The notes beneath the pieces were generated by a model, which had not been told where the DNA came from, made no database searches, and was given only the letters and a program-made list of their open reading frames with translations. Shown one piece after another: positions 16,602 through 24,457 of a DNA stretch of 64,000 bases (position 1 is the first letter of the stretch; each line of letters opens with the position of its first letter). Origin of the DNA: JAADHI01 sp964451325 (GTDB lineage: Bacteria > Nitrospirota > Nitrospiria > SBBL01 > JAADHI01). The stretch is taken from assembly GCA_964451325.1 (NCBI GenBank), contig CAYVHO010000003.1, positions 124,001-188,000 of the forward strand, written 5' to 3'. Both the position numbers and the translations under genes were made by a program.

Positions 16602-17786
16602 ATGAAATCAGATCAAGTCCATCAACACGTCGAATTATTATTAAAAGCAGCCAATTGGTTCATCCAGGATCACGCAAAATGCGCGCTTGAAAAATCACTG
16701 GGGGTCGCCGTACGGGATTTCCCCTTAGCGCGTGGTTACGGAAAAATCGATTATTTACTTTTTCTCGAAGGCAAGGCCGTGGGTCTCATTGAACTCAAAT
16801 CAACCTTACAAACAAAAGAAACCGCCTTGCAGGGGCTCGCAGTCGATTCACAAAAATACAGCCGGGGTTTGCCCTTCACCCTACGTCTTTTTACACGCCC
16901 CCTGCCTTTTTTGTATCAAAGCAGTGGTGCGACACACTGCTTTACAAACGCCTTTGATCCCCAGCCAAAGCCCCGCACCTTAATCGGATTTCACCGCCCT
17001 GAAACCCTAGGCCGTTGGCTCGAAGACGGCATGGTGGGCGAAACACCACGCGACATGGCTGCAGAACATTTCCCGGAGCACCGTAGACGTGGTCGTAGCT
17101 TTCAAGAACGCATCATGATCAACCTCCCTAAATTGTCGGATGAGGGACTTTCCCCAGAACAATATAAAGCCATTTCAAATACAGAAAGATCTTTAAGCGA
17201 AAATCGTGTGTCCGCACTCATTGAATTGCGCTCTGCCACGGAACGTGCAGTTCCTATTATTCGAATGATTGAACGTCTGCTTAAATTTGCCGATGCCCGG
17301 CGCGTGCTTGTGCTCGTTCATACTGAGAAAGTCGCGCAAAAATTAGAAACAGATCTAAAAACACAGATCCCACCCATTGACGGACTCCCTTTTACCGAAG
17401 CCTTTCCACTGCAACACTTACAAAAAAACATTGCGTCCGATAGTCGGCTTTGCATCGCAAAACTTTCAGATCTTCACAATCTCCTGAGAAATCAAGAAAC
17501 TTCAAAAAAAGAACCGCCACTCCGATACAACAGCGCATTTCCAATCGAAAGCTTTGAAGTCGTCATCCTTGAATCCTGTGATGCATCCCTAATAAAACGT
17601 GTTCAAACAACCTTAAGATATTTTGATGCTTATCTGATTGGTTTTACAGAAAAAATAACTCAAGAAACCGCCGATTTTTTTGATCAGAATTTGGTCATGC
17701 GCTATAAAAACCGCGAAACATTCGCTTTATCCGAGGGCTTAAATGTCATCGCCTCTGATTCCCCGTCCTGCAATGGTGGGAGCTAA
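16602..17786 (+). CDS. Type I restriction R (HsdR)-like protein: intact nuclease domain, inactivated and truncated helicase
   Basis: 394 residues from ATG 16602 (an in-frame TTG lies 9 bp upstream). N-terminal ~130 residues match the HsdR endonuclease domain. The catalytic Asp is in GKIDYLLF (Asp50), followed by E-x-K in LIELKS (Glu64, Lys66), then a QKYSRGLP box and ATHCFTNAFDPQP...FHRPETL. Residues ~180-385 align throughout with the first RecA domain, but catalytic motifs are replaced. The P-loop position reads LRSATERAV, the DECH position reads LESCDAS, and the TATP position reads TEKITQ. Flanking structural residues (RLLKFADARRVLVLV, FDAYLIGF, FFDQNLVMRY) are kept. The second RecA and HsdM-contact domains are absent. 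No hsdM or hsdS nearby. Not a simple pseudogene, since the frame is clean. Confidence 0.85.
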   Translation: MKSDQVHQHVELLLKAANWFIQDHAKCALEKSLGVAVRDFPLARGYGKIDYLLFLEGKAVGLIELKSTLQTKETALQGLAVDSQKYSRGLPFTLRLFTRPLPFLYQSSGATHCFTNAFDPQPKPRTLIGFHRPETLGRWLEDGMVGETPRDMAAEHFPEHRRRGRSFQERIMINLPKLSDEGLSPEQYKAISNTERSLSENRVSALIELRSATERAVPIIRMIERLLKFADARRVLVLVHTEKVAQKLETDLKTQIPPIDGLPFTEAFPLQHLQKNIASDSRLCIAKLSDLHNLLRNQETSKKEPPLRYNSAFPIESFEVVILESCDASLIKRVQTTLRYFDAYLIGFTEKITQETADFFDQNLVMRYKNRETFALSEGLNVIASDSPSCNGGS

Positions 17787-17821
17787 GGCGCTTTCATCTT
17801 CGATTTAAGGAACCCTGTCCT

Positions 17822-18322
17822 GTGATTCCCACCTTAGAAACGGAACGACTCATATTCAGAGCCTTCAAAGCAGAAGACACAGGGGGCTACCACCAGTGTT
17901 TTGCCGACCCCGAAGTCATGCAATATCTCGGAAAGGGCAGCACATTCAACCGCGAAGAAACCTGGAAACACATCGCCTTTTTTTTGGGACATTGGCAACT
18001 GAGAGGCTACGGGATGTGGGCTGTGGAACATAAAACCGATCATCAATTTGTCGGTTGCATCGGTTTTCATCAGCCCTTGAACTGGCCGGGCTTGGAAATC
18101 GGCTGGCTCATCAGAAAAGAAGACTGGGACAAGGGCTACGCCACAGAGGGCGCACAAATGATACTAGACTATGGGCGAGAACAGATGAAACTAAAAAAAA
18201 TCATTAGCCTCATTCAGCCCCAAAATATCCCCTCAATGAAGGTCGCAGAAAAAATAGGCGGACGGGGCGTCAGAGAAATTATGTTTGCAGGAAAACGAAA
18301 TTTGAAATATGTCTATGAATAG
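17822..18322 (+). CDS. GNAT-family N-acetyltransferase (RimJ/RimL-like)
   Basis: 166 residues from a GTG start with AAGGAA nine bases upstream. Opens with LETERLIFRAF, the common start of the Acetyltransf_3 (RimJ/RimL) group. It has GYGMWAVEHK and IGWLIRKEDWDKGYATEGAQ, where the acetyl-CoA-binding loop is altered (GYATEGA, lacking the full Q/R-x-x-G-x-G/A pattern), and NIPSMKVAEKIG in the C-terminal helix. Acetyl-CoA-dependent acetylation of an amine is expected; substrate unknown. It begins 35 bp after the HsdR-like gene on the same strand and may share its transcript. Confidence 0.88.
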   Translation: MIPTLETERLIFRAFKAEDTGGYHQCFADPEVMQYLGKGSTFNREETWKHIAFFLGHWQLRGYGMWAVEHKTDHQFVGCIGFHQPLNWPGLEIGWLIRKEDWDKGYATEGAQMILDYGREQMKLKKIISLIQPQNIPSMKVAEKIGGRGVREIMFAGKRNLKYVYE

Positions 18323-18337
18323 GGGGTTTTTTCGCTT

Positions 18338-19018
18338 TTGACTTTTTATTTTAAAATAGCAACACTTCTTTGCGTAGGACTTATTTTGTCCCTTACTCTG
18401 GGTATTCCCAAAACAAAGGCCGAAACCCCTCCCAAACACCTTCAATTCGACCGCCTCAACAAAACCTATGAAAACGTCGCCCCTAAAATTAAAACAGTGC
18501 AGAGCGGACCGCTGATCATCCGGCTTTCGTCTCCGGAGCATCGTTTGACTCTCTACAGTCATGCGCTTGAGATTCAACACGGAAAGAATGATCTTCATCA
18601 AATCCAGCTTTCCGCCGAAATCGAGGGAGAAGGGCGGCTCTTGGCGGAAATTGATTTGCTGGGACTTCGCCAGGAAATTAAGGATCGTTTTCAAATTCCC
18701 CGTCAAAAAAAGCAAATCCCAGGAAAAATCCGTGTGGATCGCGAAGCGACAGGCTATCGCATCACCCCCATCGAAATTCCAAAGAATGTAACGATCGCCA
18801 TCCACAGTGATTTAGGGAAACAACTCGTACTTTGGTGTAAGGCCCTGCCCTTGCCCCTGATGGACTGCGACGACTTGGATCGCATGCTTTCACAACTCAC
18901 GCTGCCTTTACCACAAGACAAAACATTTTTGATCAAAAACACCGACCTCAGACCCGAAGAGCGGGCAGTCCTGGATCAGTATCTTGTGAAAACCCAGACG
19001 GAACCATCCCTCAAATAA
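18338..19018 (+). CDS. Exported protein of unknown function
   Basis: 226 residues from TTG 18338, which lies 15 bp after the GNAT stop with an AGGGGG ribosome-binding stretch between. Signal peptide: short polar start, hydrophobic core ATLLCVGLILSLTLGIP, then TKAET. The mature part alternates strands and helices with many basic residues and DCDDLDRML. No family recognised. The gene order suggests an operon with the acetyltransferase. Predicted periplasmic. Confidence 0.65.
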   Translation: MTFYFKIATLLCVGLILSLTLGIPKTKAETPPKHLQFDRLNKTYENVAPKIKTVQSGPLIIRLSSPEHRLTLYSHALEIQHGKNDLHQIQLSAEIEGEGRLLAEIDLLGLRQEIKDRFQIPRQKKQIPGKIRVDREATGYRITPIEIPKNVTIAIHSDLGKQLVLWCKALPLPLMDCDDLDRMLSQLTLPLPQDKTFLIKNTDLRPEERAVLDQYLVKTQTEPSLK

Positions 19019-19094
19019 GTCATTTCTTAAAAAATCACATACAAATGTCTACACTTGCTTGAAAAACGTCAGTTAGATGACAAGCCCTAAACAC

Positions 19095-19134
19095 TGAATA
19101 TTTTCTTGACTATTCACAGTTCATCCGTTATATT
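19095..19134 (+). promoter_or_regulatory. Promoter and candidate operator of the TetR-family gene
   Basis: TTGACT at 19106-19111 and TATATT at 19129-19134 with an exact 17-bp spacer, a near-consensus sigma70 promoter. The +1 position expected seven bases after the -10 is the A of the ATG at 19141, so the mRNA is probably leaderless. An inverted repeat TGAATA-N10-TATTCA (19095-19116) covers the -35 and is a likely autorepression site. Confidence 0.6.
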
Positions 19135-19140
19135 TTGCAC

Positions 19141-19734
19141 ATGAGTGCCACCCCGGAAATTAAACAACAAATTATCGATGTGGCTGACACCCGCTTTCGG
19201 CGTTACGGTTTTGGCAAAACAACCATGGCGGAAATTGCCAAAGACTGCAATATGTCCGCCGCCAACCTCTATCGTTATTTTAAAAATAAAGAAACCATTG
19301 GCGTGATCATCTGTCAGAATTGTCTCAGTGAAAAAGAGGCCATCGGGAGAGCAGTACTTAAACGCGATGGCCTCAATGCTGGAGATCGACTGGGGGCTTT
19401 TTTCTTTGAAATCCTACAGGCAACACATGATCTTTGCGCCAATAATCAGCATCTTTTTGAACTGGTGGCCTTTATCTCCAAAGAACACGTGGGGGTGGTA
19501 AAACAACACCAAGAGACCTTACGGGCCTTCATTGCTGAGATCCTTGCCGAAGGCAACCGGAAGAATGAATTCGAGGTCGCGGACATCGTTTCCACAGCAA
19601 ACACCATCTTATTGGCCATGGTGCATTTTTATTATCCACCCTTGGTCATGATGCCAACCTTCTCTTTTGAGGATTTAGTTCAGACCCAAAAAGCGGTTGT
19701 GGCCCTCTTGATCCAAGGTCTGGCAAAACACTGA
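19141..19734 (+). CDS. TetR/AcrR-family transcriptional regulator
   Basis: 197 residues from the ATG at 19141 (a TTG two codons earlier sits on the -10 flank and is unlikely). N-terminal helix-turn-helix: RRYGFGKTTMAEIAKDCNMSAANLYRYFKNKE, the standard TetR recognition region. The C-terminal helical domain should bind a hydrophobic ligand. It is followed by an RND transporter operon on the same strand, 77 bp away with its own promoter region. Both promoter regions share the motif GAATATWTTC with a downstream TATTCA, so control of that transporter is likely but inferred. Confidence 0.9.
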   Translation: MSATPEIKQQIIDVADTRFRRYGFGKTTMAEIAKDCNMSAANLYRYFKNKETIGVIICQNCLSEKEAIGRAVLKRDGLNAGDRLGAFFFEILQATHDLCANNQHLFELVAFISKEHVGVVKQHQETLRAFIAEILAEGNRKNEFEVADIVSTANTILLAMVHFYYPPLVMMPTFSFEDLVQTQKAVVALLIQGLAKH

Positions 19735-19763
19735 TTTTTTTTGACCTTATAATAAATACTTTA

Positions 19764-19788
19764 GAATATATTCAATAATTATTATTCA
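19764..19788 (+). promoter_or_regulatory. Candidate TetR operator upstream of the RND gene
   Basis: GAATATATTC (a perfect 10-bp palindrome, 19764-19773) followed nine bases later by TATTCA (19783-19788). The TetR gene's own promoter has GAATATTTTC then TATTCA. It sits just downstream of a TTGACC -35-like hexamer at 19741-19746. Confidence 0.4.
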
Positions 19789-19811
19789 GTTTCTTTTGAG
19801 GAGGAATAAAC

Positions 19812-22151
19812 ATGGACGGAAAACGTTTAGGGGAATGGGTCATTCGTTTTCGATGGTGGATCATTTTAGGCAGTATCGCCATTGTGATGGGCGCAGGAAG
19901 TGGCGGAAAACACCTGGGGTTTTCAACGGACTACCGTGTTTTTTTTGGTAAGGATAATCCTCAGCTTCAGGCCTTTGAGAAATTGCAGGACACTTACACC
20001 AAAAATGATAATGTCATCTTTGCGCTGGAACCCAAAGACGGTGAGGTCTTTACACGAGAAACCCTTGCCGTGGTCGAAACGCTGACACAGGCTTCGTGGC
20101 AAATTCCCTATTCCCTTCGTGTTGATTCAATTTCAAACTTTCAACACACCTGGGCCAATGGGGACGAACTAATCGTCGAAGACCTGGTTAAAAATGCTTC
20201 AAGTCTTTCCGATGCTGATCTCAAACGCATTAAAAGCGTTGCCCTCTCAGAACCGCTGATGCTAGGACGTCTTATTTCACCCACGGGCCACGTGACGGGT
20301 GTAAACGTCACCATCAATCTGCCCGGCTTGTCTCTTGGAGAAGTCCCGGAAGTCGTCGCCTTTGTGCGTGAAATGGCAAGCGATATCGAAGCCGCTCACC
20401 CCGATATCTCAGTATATCTCAGCGGCATGGTCATGATGAATAATTCCTTTTCAGAGGCCAGCCAAACCGACATGGCAGAACTGATTCCGATTATGTATCT
20501 CGTTCTGATTTTGGTTATGGGTTTTCTGCTGCGTTCGATTTCGGGCACTTTTGTTGCGGTTTTGGTCATTGGCTTTTCCGTCTTGACCGCCTTGGGATTG
20601 GCTGGCTGGGCAGGTATGTTGTTTACGCCACCTTCGGCGAGTGCACCCACCATCATTTTAACTTTAGCCTTGGCAGATAGCATTCACATTTTGGTCACGA
20701 TGTTTCAGGAGATGCGACGGGGTTTGAATAAAAAAGCGGCGATCATCGAATCCTTGCGTATCAATTTGCAACCCGTCTTTCTGACTTCTGTCACAACGGC
20801 CATTGGCTTTTTAAGTATGAATACCAGTGACTCGCCGCCTTTTCGAGACTTGGGCAACATGGTCGCCATGGGTGTCATTGCTGCTTTGTTCTTTTCCGTC
20901 TTTTTTCTTCCCGCAATGATGTCCATTGTGCCTGTACGGATTAAGCCTCAAGAAGGAAACCCTGATATCTTTATGGATCGTTTGGGCCGCTTTGTCGTTC
21001 GTCGGAGAAAGCCGCTTTTTTTAGGCATGCTGTCGTTGACACTCCTTTTTGTTTTTTCCATACCGATGAATACCTTGAATGACCAATTCGTCAAATACTT
21101 CGACACACGTTACGCGTTTAGAACGGATACCGATTTTATTGTGGAGAACCTCACGGGGATTTACCTTGTCGAATATTCGCTTGAATCAGGCGATGAGGGC
21201 GGCGTCAGCAATCCGGAATACCTGCAAAAACTGGAAGATTTTGCAAACTGGTACAAAGAACAAGCCCAGATCATCCATGTCAATTCGCTGACCGACATCA
21301 TGAAACGTCTCAATAAAAATATGCACGGAGACGACCCCGCTTATTATAAAATACCGGATGACCGGGAACTCTCGGCACAGTATTTACTGCTTTACGAGAT
21401 GTCGCTGCCCTACGGTCTGGATTTGAATAATCAAATCAATATCAAAAAATCGGCAACACGTTTCACCGTGACCTTGGAAAGTGTGACCACAAACGAAATG
21501 TTGGCCTTAGAAGAAAAAGCACAGCAATGGCTTCTGGAAAATGGCTTGCCGACAATGCAAGTACCCGGTGCAAGCCCAACCATCATGTTCTCCCATATTT
21601 CGGAGCGCAATATAAAAAGTATGCTTGTTGGCTCTTCAATGGCACTCGTCCTGATTTCTGCGATTTTGATTTTTTCATTGCGGAGCATGAAAATCGGGCT
21701 GATCAGCCTTATTCCCAATCTCGTGCCTGCAGGTATGGCCTTTGGTTTATGGGGACTGATGGTGGGACAGATCGGGGTCGGCACCTCTATTGTTGCGGGT
21801 ATGAGTCTGGGCATCGTTGTGGATGATACCATCCATTTTTTGAGTAAATATCTTCGCGCAAAACGCGAGCGCGGGATGGACAGCCACGGTGCGGTTCTTT
21901 ACGCCTTCCGTAATGTAGGGACAGCGCTTTCGGTGACCTCCGTGATCTTAGCGGCAGGGTTTGTTGTCCTGACTTTTTCCGGCTTTGCCATTAATGCGCA
22001 AATGGGGATGTTGACCGCAATCACCATCGGTTTTGCATTGGCAACAGATTTTTTGCTCTTGCCCCCCTTGTTGATGCTGATGGAAAAACGTGAGATAAAA
22101 GAAAAGAATGTGGATAGCCCTTCAAAACCACAAGTTGAGGGTGCAGTCTAA
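19812..22151 (+). CDS. RND-superfamily (MMPL/HAE3-type) transporter
   Basis: 779 residues, strong GAGGAGGA Shine-Dalgarno. Layout is TM1 (~11-29), a large periplasmic loop, TM2-6 (~225-370), a second loop, then TM7-12 (~600-770). This is the two-fold repeat of hopanoid/lipid exporter-like HAE3 proteins. Typical membrane motifs are ALADSIHILVTM and GIVVDDTIHFLSKYL, with the acidic residues used for proton coupling. It is smaller than tripartite AcrB-type pumps. It is followed by a LolA-like periplasmic protein and an outer-membrane barrel. This recurring arrangement is thought to move hydrophobic molecules across the envelope. Substrate unknown. Confidence 0.9.
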   Translation: MDGKRLGEWVIRFRWWIILGSIAIVMGAGSGGKHLGFSTDYRVFFGKDNPQLQAFEKLQDTYTKNDNVIFALEPKDGEVFTRETLAVVETLTQASWQIPYSLRVDSISNFQHTWANGDELIVEDLVKNASSLSDADLKRIKSVALSEPLMLGRLISPTGHVTGVNVTINLPGLSLGEVPEVVAFVREMASDIEAAHPDISVYLSGMVMMNNSFSEASQTDMAELIPIMYLVLILVMGFLLRSISGTFVAVLVIGFSVLTALGLAGWAGMLFTPPSASAPTIILTLALADSIHILVTMFQEMRRGLNKKAAIIESLRINLQPVFLTSVTTAIGFLSMNTSDSPPFRDLGNMVAMGVIAALFFSVFFLPAMMSIVPVRIKPQEGNPDIFMDRLGRFVVRRRKPLFLGMLSLTLLFVFSIPMNTLNDQFVKYFDTRYAFRTDTDFIVENLTGIYLVEYSLESGDEGGVSNPEYLQKLEDFANWYKEQAQIIHVNSLTDIMKRLNKNMHGDDPAYYKIPDDRELSAQYLLLYEMSLPYGLDLNNQINIKKSATRFTVTLESVTTNEMLALEEKAQQWLLENGLPTMQVPGASPTIMFSHISERNIKSMLVGSSMALVLISAILIFSLRSMKIGLISLIPNLVPAGMAFGLWGLMVGQIGVGTSIVAGMSLGIVVDDTIHFLSKYLRAKRERGMDSHGAVLYAFRNVGTALSVTSVILAAGFVVLTFSGFAINAQMGMLTAITIGFALATDFLLLPPLLMLMEKREIKEKNVDSPSKPQVEGAV

Positions 22152-22206
22152 GGTATTTTCTAAATGACGACATCGCCACTTCAATTTAGACAAAGGAGTC
22201 TCATAG

Positions 22207-22992
22207 ATGAAACATCTCATCCTTTTTTTACTGATTTTTACATTATCGCCACTCAGCGCATTTTCGCAGAGCCCTGAAGAAAAAAAGGGTCTGGAAATCG
22301 CCGTGGAAATGAATCGCCGCGACAACCTTTTTGGCGATTCGACTTCAAACCTTGAAATGATTTTGAGAAATAAACATGGCGAGCAGAGTACACGGGTCAT
22401 GCGAAATAAAACCCTTGAAGTCACAGGTGATGGTGACAAAACCTTGGTTATTTTCGATAATCCACGCGATGTGAAGGGTACGGCCTTTCTGAGTTTTACA
22501 CACAAACTGGAAAACGACGATCAATGGTTATTTTTACCCGCACTCAAACGGGTGAAACGCATCAGTTCTTCCAATAAATCGGGGTCTTTCATGGGCAGTG
22601 AATTTGCTTATGAAGACATCACCAGCCAAGAGGTCGAAAAATACACCTACCGCTGGCTCAAAGACGAAGCCTACGAAGGCAAGGACGCCTTTCTGGTCGA
22701 ACGAGATCCTGTCGATCCCAATTCGGGTTATACCCGCCAGTTGGTCTGGGTAGACAAAGCCGAATATATTCCACTCAAGATCGAATATTTTGACCGAAAA
22801 AATTCCCCCTTAAAAACCTTAATCTTTCACGACTACCAACAATACCTCGAGCGATATTGGCGGGCAGATCGCATGGAAATGGTCAATCTACAAACAGGGA
22901 AAAGCACCGTTTTAAAATGGAAGGATTATAAATTCAAAACAGGGCTTTCAGAGAAAGATTTTAATAAAAACAGCCTGAAACGAGCCCGGTAA
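22207..22992 (+). CDS. Outer-membrane lipoprotein-sorting-like (LolA-like, PF17131-type) periplasmic protein
   Basis: 261 residues with a signal peptide ending SAFSQS. The mature protein has a half-barrel LolA-like pattern: EMILRNKHGEQSTRVMRNKTLEV, KTLVIFDNPRDVKGTAFLSF, QWLFLPALKRVKRIS, GSEFAYEDIT, and WRADRMEMVNLQTGKSTVLKW at the end. This matches the RND-linked 'outer membrane lipoprotein-sorting protein' family rather than true LolA. AAAGGAG Shine-Dalgarno 55 bp after the RND gene. Likely a periplasmic shuttle for the RND transporter's hydrophobic cargo. Confidence 0.85.
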   Translation: MKHLILFLLIFTLSPLSAFSQSPEEKKGLEIAVEMNRRDNLFGDSTSNLEMILRNKHGEQSTRVMRNKTLEVTGDGDKTLVIFDNPRDVKGTAFLSFTHKLENDDQWLFLPALKRVKRISSSNKSGSFMGSEFAYEDITSQEVEKYTYRWLKDEAYEGKDAFLVERDPVDPNSGYTRQLVWVDKAEYIPLKIEYFDRKNSPLKTLIFHDYQQYLERYWRADRMEMVNLQTGKSTVLKWKDYKFKTGLSEKDFNKNSLKRAR

Positions 22993-23010
22993 GGTTTAAA
23001 TAGAGTCTCT

Positions 23011-24309
23011 ATGTTCTGTTTAAATCCTAAAAGGAAAATCCCCCTTAATCCCCCTTCGAAAAAGGGGGAAATTAGAGAAAGTAACATGGAAACAGTCCCC
23101 CCTTTTTTTAAGGGGAGTTGGGGGGATTTGTTTCTCTTTTGTCTCCCTCTTTTTGTCGTTCTTTTTGTCGCTTTCCCAGTGATTGCCGGAGAATGGTCAG
23201 GCTATTTTTCCGCAGAATCCCGTCTTTTTTTTCAAGATCCGCTGCATGAAGGACAACGCGAGCAGTCAATCGCACTTGCCGCACAGCCGGAATATCACCA
23301 TGCCTGGAAAGAAAGTAGTTTTACTGCCGTGCCGTTTTTTCGTCTCGACAGCGCCGATGCAAAACGCACCCATCTTGATATCCGGGAATTTTTTTATCTC
23401 TGGTATCCGGGAACATTCGAGTTGGGGATTGGTATCCGAAAAGTCTTTTGGGGGGTGACTGAATCTCAACACCTGGTCGACATTATCAATCAAACCGACT
23501 TGGTTGAGTTCCCTGACCGCGAAGAAAAATTAGGACAGCCCATGGTCAATCTCTCGATTGACCGCGATTGGGGTACATTCGACTTTTTTCTCCTCCCTTA
23601 TTTTCGTGAACGGACTTTCCCTGGCAGAAAAGGACGCTTGCGCACCGCTTTTGTTGTGGATAGCGATCAGGCCCAATATGAAAGCGGCGACAAACAGGCT
23701 CATCTGGATTATGCCTTGCGCTTCTCACACACCCTCGGTGATTGGGATCTTGCTTTATCTCATTTCCAGGGCACCAGCCGCGATCCATCTTTCAAAATCG
23801 GAACAGATGCCTCAGGCAAGCCTGTTTTTATTCCTTTTTATGACCAGATCGGGCAAACAGGACTCGAACTCCAGCTGGTCGCAGAAGCCTGGCTTTGGAA
23901 GCTGGAAGCCATCCATCGCAGCGGGCAAGGCAAAAGCTATCAAGCCTGGACGGGCGGCTTTGAATACACTTTTACCGGTATTTTTGAAACCCAAATGGAC
24001 TTGGGCGCAATCAGTGAATGGCTGCATGACAGCCGAGGAGAAAGCGCACCATCCCCTTTTGAAGACGATCTCATGGCAGGGCTTCGTCTGGCGATCAATG
24101 ACATGGCCAGCACTGAAGTGCTCGTGGGTCTCATTCAAGATTTAGATCAAGCATCTAAAATGATCAGCATCGAAGCCAGCCGCCGCCTCAGCGATCACTG
24201 GAAGATCGAAGTCGAAGGTTTCGCCTTCATCCAACAAACCAAAAGAGATTTTCTCTATGCGCTCAGAGACGATGACTTCCTGCAAATGACACTTTTCTAT
24301 TATTTTTGA
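23011..24309 (+). CDS. Outer-membrane beta-barrel protein (DUF1302/porin-like) of the RND operon; repeat-derived N-terminus
   Basis: 432 residues from ATG 23011; an in-frame ATG at 23086 (codon 26) is an alternative. The N-terminal 40 residues are encoded by a palindromic C/G-rich repeat (23036-23131). They read like other repeat translations (PLNPPSKKGE, PPFFKG) and are followed by a clear signal-peptide core (LFLFCLPLFVVLFVAFPVIAGE). The mature protein has amphipathic alternating strands, YFSAESRLFF near the start, and a terminal aromatic (TLFYYF) typical of outer-membrane proteins. Probably the outer-membrane part of the RND/LolA-like system. Confidence 0.72.
   Translation: MFCLNPKRKIPLNPPSKKGEIRESNMETVPPFFKGSWGDLFLFCLPLFVVLFVAFPVIAGEWSGYFSAESRLFFQDPLHEGQREQSIALAAQPEYHHAWKESSFTAVPFFRLDSADAKRTHLDIREFFYLWYPGTFELGIGIRKVFWGVTESQHLVDIINQTDLVEFPDREEKLGQPMVNLSIDRDWGTFDFFLLPYFRERTFPGRKGRLRTAFVVDSDQAQYESGDKQAHLDYALRFSHTLGDWDLALSHFQGTSRDPSFKIGTDASGKPVFIPFYDQIGQTGLELQLVAEAWLWKLEAIHRSGQGKSYQAWTGGFEYTFTGIFETQMDLGAISEWLHDSRGESAPSPFEDDLMAGLRLAINDMASTEVLVGLIQDLDQASKMISIEASRRLSDHWKIEVEGFAFIQQTKRDFLYALRDDDFLQMTLFYYF
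23036..23131. repeat. Imperfect palindromic C5/G5-rich repeat overlapping a gene start
   Basis: The left arm (about 23036-23070) reads AAATCCCCCTTAATCCCCCT and onward. The right arm (about 23096-23131) is its imperfect inverse ending in GGGGGGATTT. About 27 bp of unrelated sequence separate the arms. Such C5TTAATC5-type palindromes are dispersed in several bacterial phyla and look like small non-autonomous elements. Here the element is read in frame through the start of the outer-membrane protein gene. Confidence 0.65.
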
Positions 24310-24316
24310 ATTCGTG

Positions 24317-24335
24317 CAATGCTCGCCGAGCATTG
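24317..24335. repeat. Perfect palindrome CAATGCTCG-C-CGAGCATTG
   Basis: 9-bp arms around one base, 8 bp after the stop of the barrel gene and about 50 bp before the promoter of the RloA gene. As RNA it would fold as a shorter stem. No T-run follows, so it is either a protein site or a weak 3'-end structure at the junction with the defence pair. Confidence 0.45.
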
Positions 24336-24386
24336 AAGTCTGATGGACTCAATTTCAACCTAAATCCACACGAAACAGTGCGCACA

Positions 24387-24415
24387 TTGCATTCATGTGA
24401 TACTTTTTGCATAAT
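24387..24415 (+). promoter_or_regulatory. Promoter of the RloA/RloB pair
   Basis: TTGCAT (24387-24392) and CATAAT (24410-24415), 17-bp spacer, about 40 bp before the ATG at 24458. An independent promoter fits a self-contained defence cassette. Confidence 0.45.
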
Positions 24416-24457
24416 AGCTGCAAATATCAACATTTAAATAGACTAGAGGCTTCTATA

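Noticed and set aside
16602..17786. HsdR-like gene as a simple pseudogene
   Set aside because: No frameshift or stop in 1.2 kb, nuclease residues are retained, and structural helicase residues are conserved, so a plain pseudogene call is not justified.
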